Of a DNA stretch of 64,000 nucleotides, positions 63,210 to 64,000 are shown one piece after another. The notes beneath the pieces were generated by a model. It searched no databases. It saw only the letters and a list, made by a program, of their open reading frames with translations, and was not told the DNA's origin. Origin of the DNA: CBDAMZ01 sp965197375 (GTDB lineage Bacteria > Acidobacteriota > Vicinamibacteria > Vicinamibacterales > UBA8438); the NCBI GenBank assembly GCA_965197375.1, contig CBDAMZ010000009.1:1-64000 (forward strand), written 5' to 3'. The position numbers were made by a program, and so were the translations under genes. The first letter of the stretch is position 1; each line of letters begins with the position of its first letter.

Positions 63210-64000
63210 TGAATCGTACCGGGTTTCTCGGAGACCGAATGCGTTGAATCAGGCCACCTCAGCCTGCTCATAGTACTGCGCCTCGAACTCTGCTGGTGGA
63301 ATGTCCCCGAGCGGCCCTAACAGTCGTCGTGTGTTGAACCAGTCCACCCACGTCAAGGTGGCGAACTCCACGGCCTCGAGGGTACGCCACGGGCCCTTCC
63401 GTCGAATCGCCTCCGTCTTGTACAAGCCGATCACCGATTCGGCGAGGGCATTGTCATAGGCATCGCCTTGGCTGCCGACCGACGGCGCGATGCCGGCGTC
63501 CACGAGGCGATCCGTGTACCGCATCGAGAGATATTGCGACCCGGCATCACTGTGATGTACGAGGCCGGTGAGGGCGTCGCCCCGGCGGGCGTAGATCGCC
63601 TGCTCCACCGCATCCAGCACAAAGTCCGTGCGCATGGAGGCCGACACCCGCCAGCCCACAATGCGTCGCGCAAACACGTCGATGACGAACGCGACGTAGC
63701 CAAAGCCGCCCCAGGGTGCGACGTACGTGAAATCGGAGACCCAGAGCTGATTCGAACGGGTGGCCACGAATCGGCGGTCAACGAGGTCCACCGGGCGACC
63801 GCCCTCACCGGCGTGGGTCGTGGTGACCCAAGCCCGGCCCCGGACGGCCCCGGCAAGGCCCATCGCGCGCATCAGGCGCGCCACGGTGCAGCGCGCCACG
63901 CGGACGCCGTCCCGTCGCAGCTGCTTCCAGACTTTCCGGGGGCCGTAGACCTGCTGGTGCGCGTCATAGACCCGCTGAATCTTGACGCGGAGCTGATCGT
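63210..64000 (-). mobile_element. IS3-family element, right part cut by the window end
   Basis: Begins with TGAATCGTACCGGGTTTCTC (63210-63229), a good match to the TGAACCG..CCGGGTTT ends of IS3-group elements, then the orfB gene on the minus strand. The other end is beyond 64000. Confidence 0.75.
63249..64000 (-). CDS. IS3-family transposase OrfB, partial
   Basis: Runs off the window, frame open from 63998. At least 250 residues: HTH_21-like VYDAHQQVYGPRKVWKQLRRDG and VARCTVARLMRAMGLAG, then the rve core with Asp in WVSDFTYVAPWGGFGYVAFVIDVFARRIVGW, Asp in LVHHSDAGSQYLS and Glu in NALAESVIGLYKTE. Ends at 63249, 39 bases inside the IS end. Confidence 0.95.
   Translation of the reverse strand, partial: DQLRVKIQRVYDAHQQVYGPRKVWKQLRRDGVRVARCTVARLMRAMGLAGAVRGRAWVTTTHAGEGGRPVDLVDRRFVATRSNQLWVSDFTYVAPWGGFGYVAFVIDVFARRIVGWRVSASMRTDFVLDAVEQAIYARRGDALTGLVHHSDAGSQYLSMRYTDRLVDAGIAPSVGSQGDAYDNALAESVIGLYKTEAIRRKGPWRTLEAVEFATLTWVDWFNTRRLLGPLGDIPPAEFEAQYYEQAEVA

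Overview
The window reads as a chromosome segment of a Gram-negative, aerobic, GC-rich bacterium, most likely an Acidobacteriota of the Vicinamibacterales type. That is inferred from gene content: futalosine-route menaquinone genes, a CysO-type cysteine pathway, formamidase-like secreted proteins, Tat-exported multicopper oxidase, tannase and PQQ-propeller genes. No rRNA or ribosomal protein gene is present to confirm it. Several genes carry single-base frameshifts (rlmN, mtaB, groES, a Bax-inhibitor gene). They may be real decay or assembly errors, and should be kept in mind throughout.

Layout. 1-7000: tRNA/rRNA modification genes (broken rlmN and mtaB), cold-shock protein, 1-Cys peroxiredoxin, and a Gfo/Idh - GMC oxidoreductase - VOC operon. 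7138-12612: two near-identical groESL copies separated by an MscS channel; neither groES is intact. 12697-21541: tRNA-Asn, membrane and hydrolase genes, the dnaX-ybaB-recR operon, a transposase between two convergent tRNA-Ser genes, tadA and a DtxR-family regulator. 21686-24454: a coupled multicopper oxidase - ZIP transporter - cupredoxin operon divergent from that regulator. 24736-28421: two unknown genes, a CoA-transferase and rmuC. 28476-33336: sulfur metabolism (relic cysteine synthase, cysteine synthase-rhodanese fusion, JAMM protease, CysO-like carrier, MoeB-rhodanese, IscR-like regulator, ErpA). 33414-43709: trehalose-phosphate synthase, mqnD, a cobalamin-riboswitch-controlled BtuFCD transporter, yjbQ, mqnE, sodA. 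43833-47008: molybdopterin genes moeA and moaB split by an IS110-family element. 47401-52115: tRNA-Arg(ACG) and an island bounded by a copy of its 3' half, with two secreted formamidase-like proteins. 52301-60387: lipoproteins, a PQQ-propeller protein, a broken Bax-inhibitor gene, a selenocysteine peroxiredoxin-like gene, DinB proteins and a tannase. 60625-64000: an IS1595-family element with perfect ends and target duplication carrying a protease-like passenger, then an IS3 element running off the window.

How genes work together. The CysO carrier would be adenylated by the MoeB-like protein, loaded with sulfur, used by the cysteine synthase, and processed by the JAMM protease; the IscR-like regulator and ErpA are placed next to this locus. 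MqnD and MqnE flank the B12 uptake system. TadA would edit the A34 of the tRNA-Arg(ACG) found here. The DtxR regulator probably controls itself and the oxidase/ZIP/cupredoxin operon through the shared 144-base intergenic region.

The observations most worth following are: (i) an in-frame UGA at 56882-56884 in a U-x-x-C peroxiredoxin-like gene followed by a SECIS-like hairpin; (ii) the IS1595 element at 60625-62977 with an SDH-type ClpP-fold passenger gene, in which both large genes hold one in-frame amber codon; (iii) the duplicated groESL with differently damaged groES copies; (iv) subterminal inverted repeats of the IS110-family element and its long noncoding end; (v) the tRNA-Arg-bounded island; (vi) a CysO-like carrier whose Gly-Gly is masked by three extra residues.
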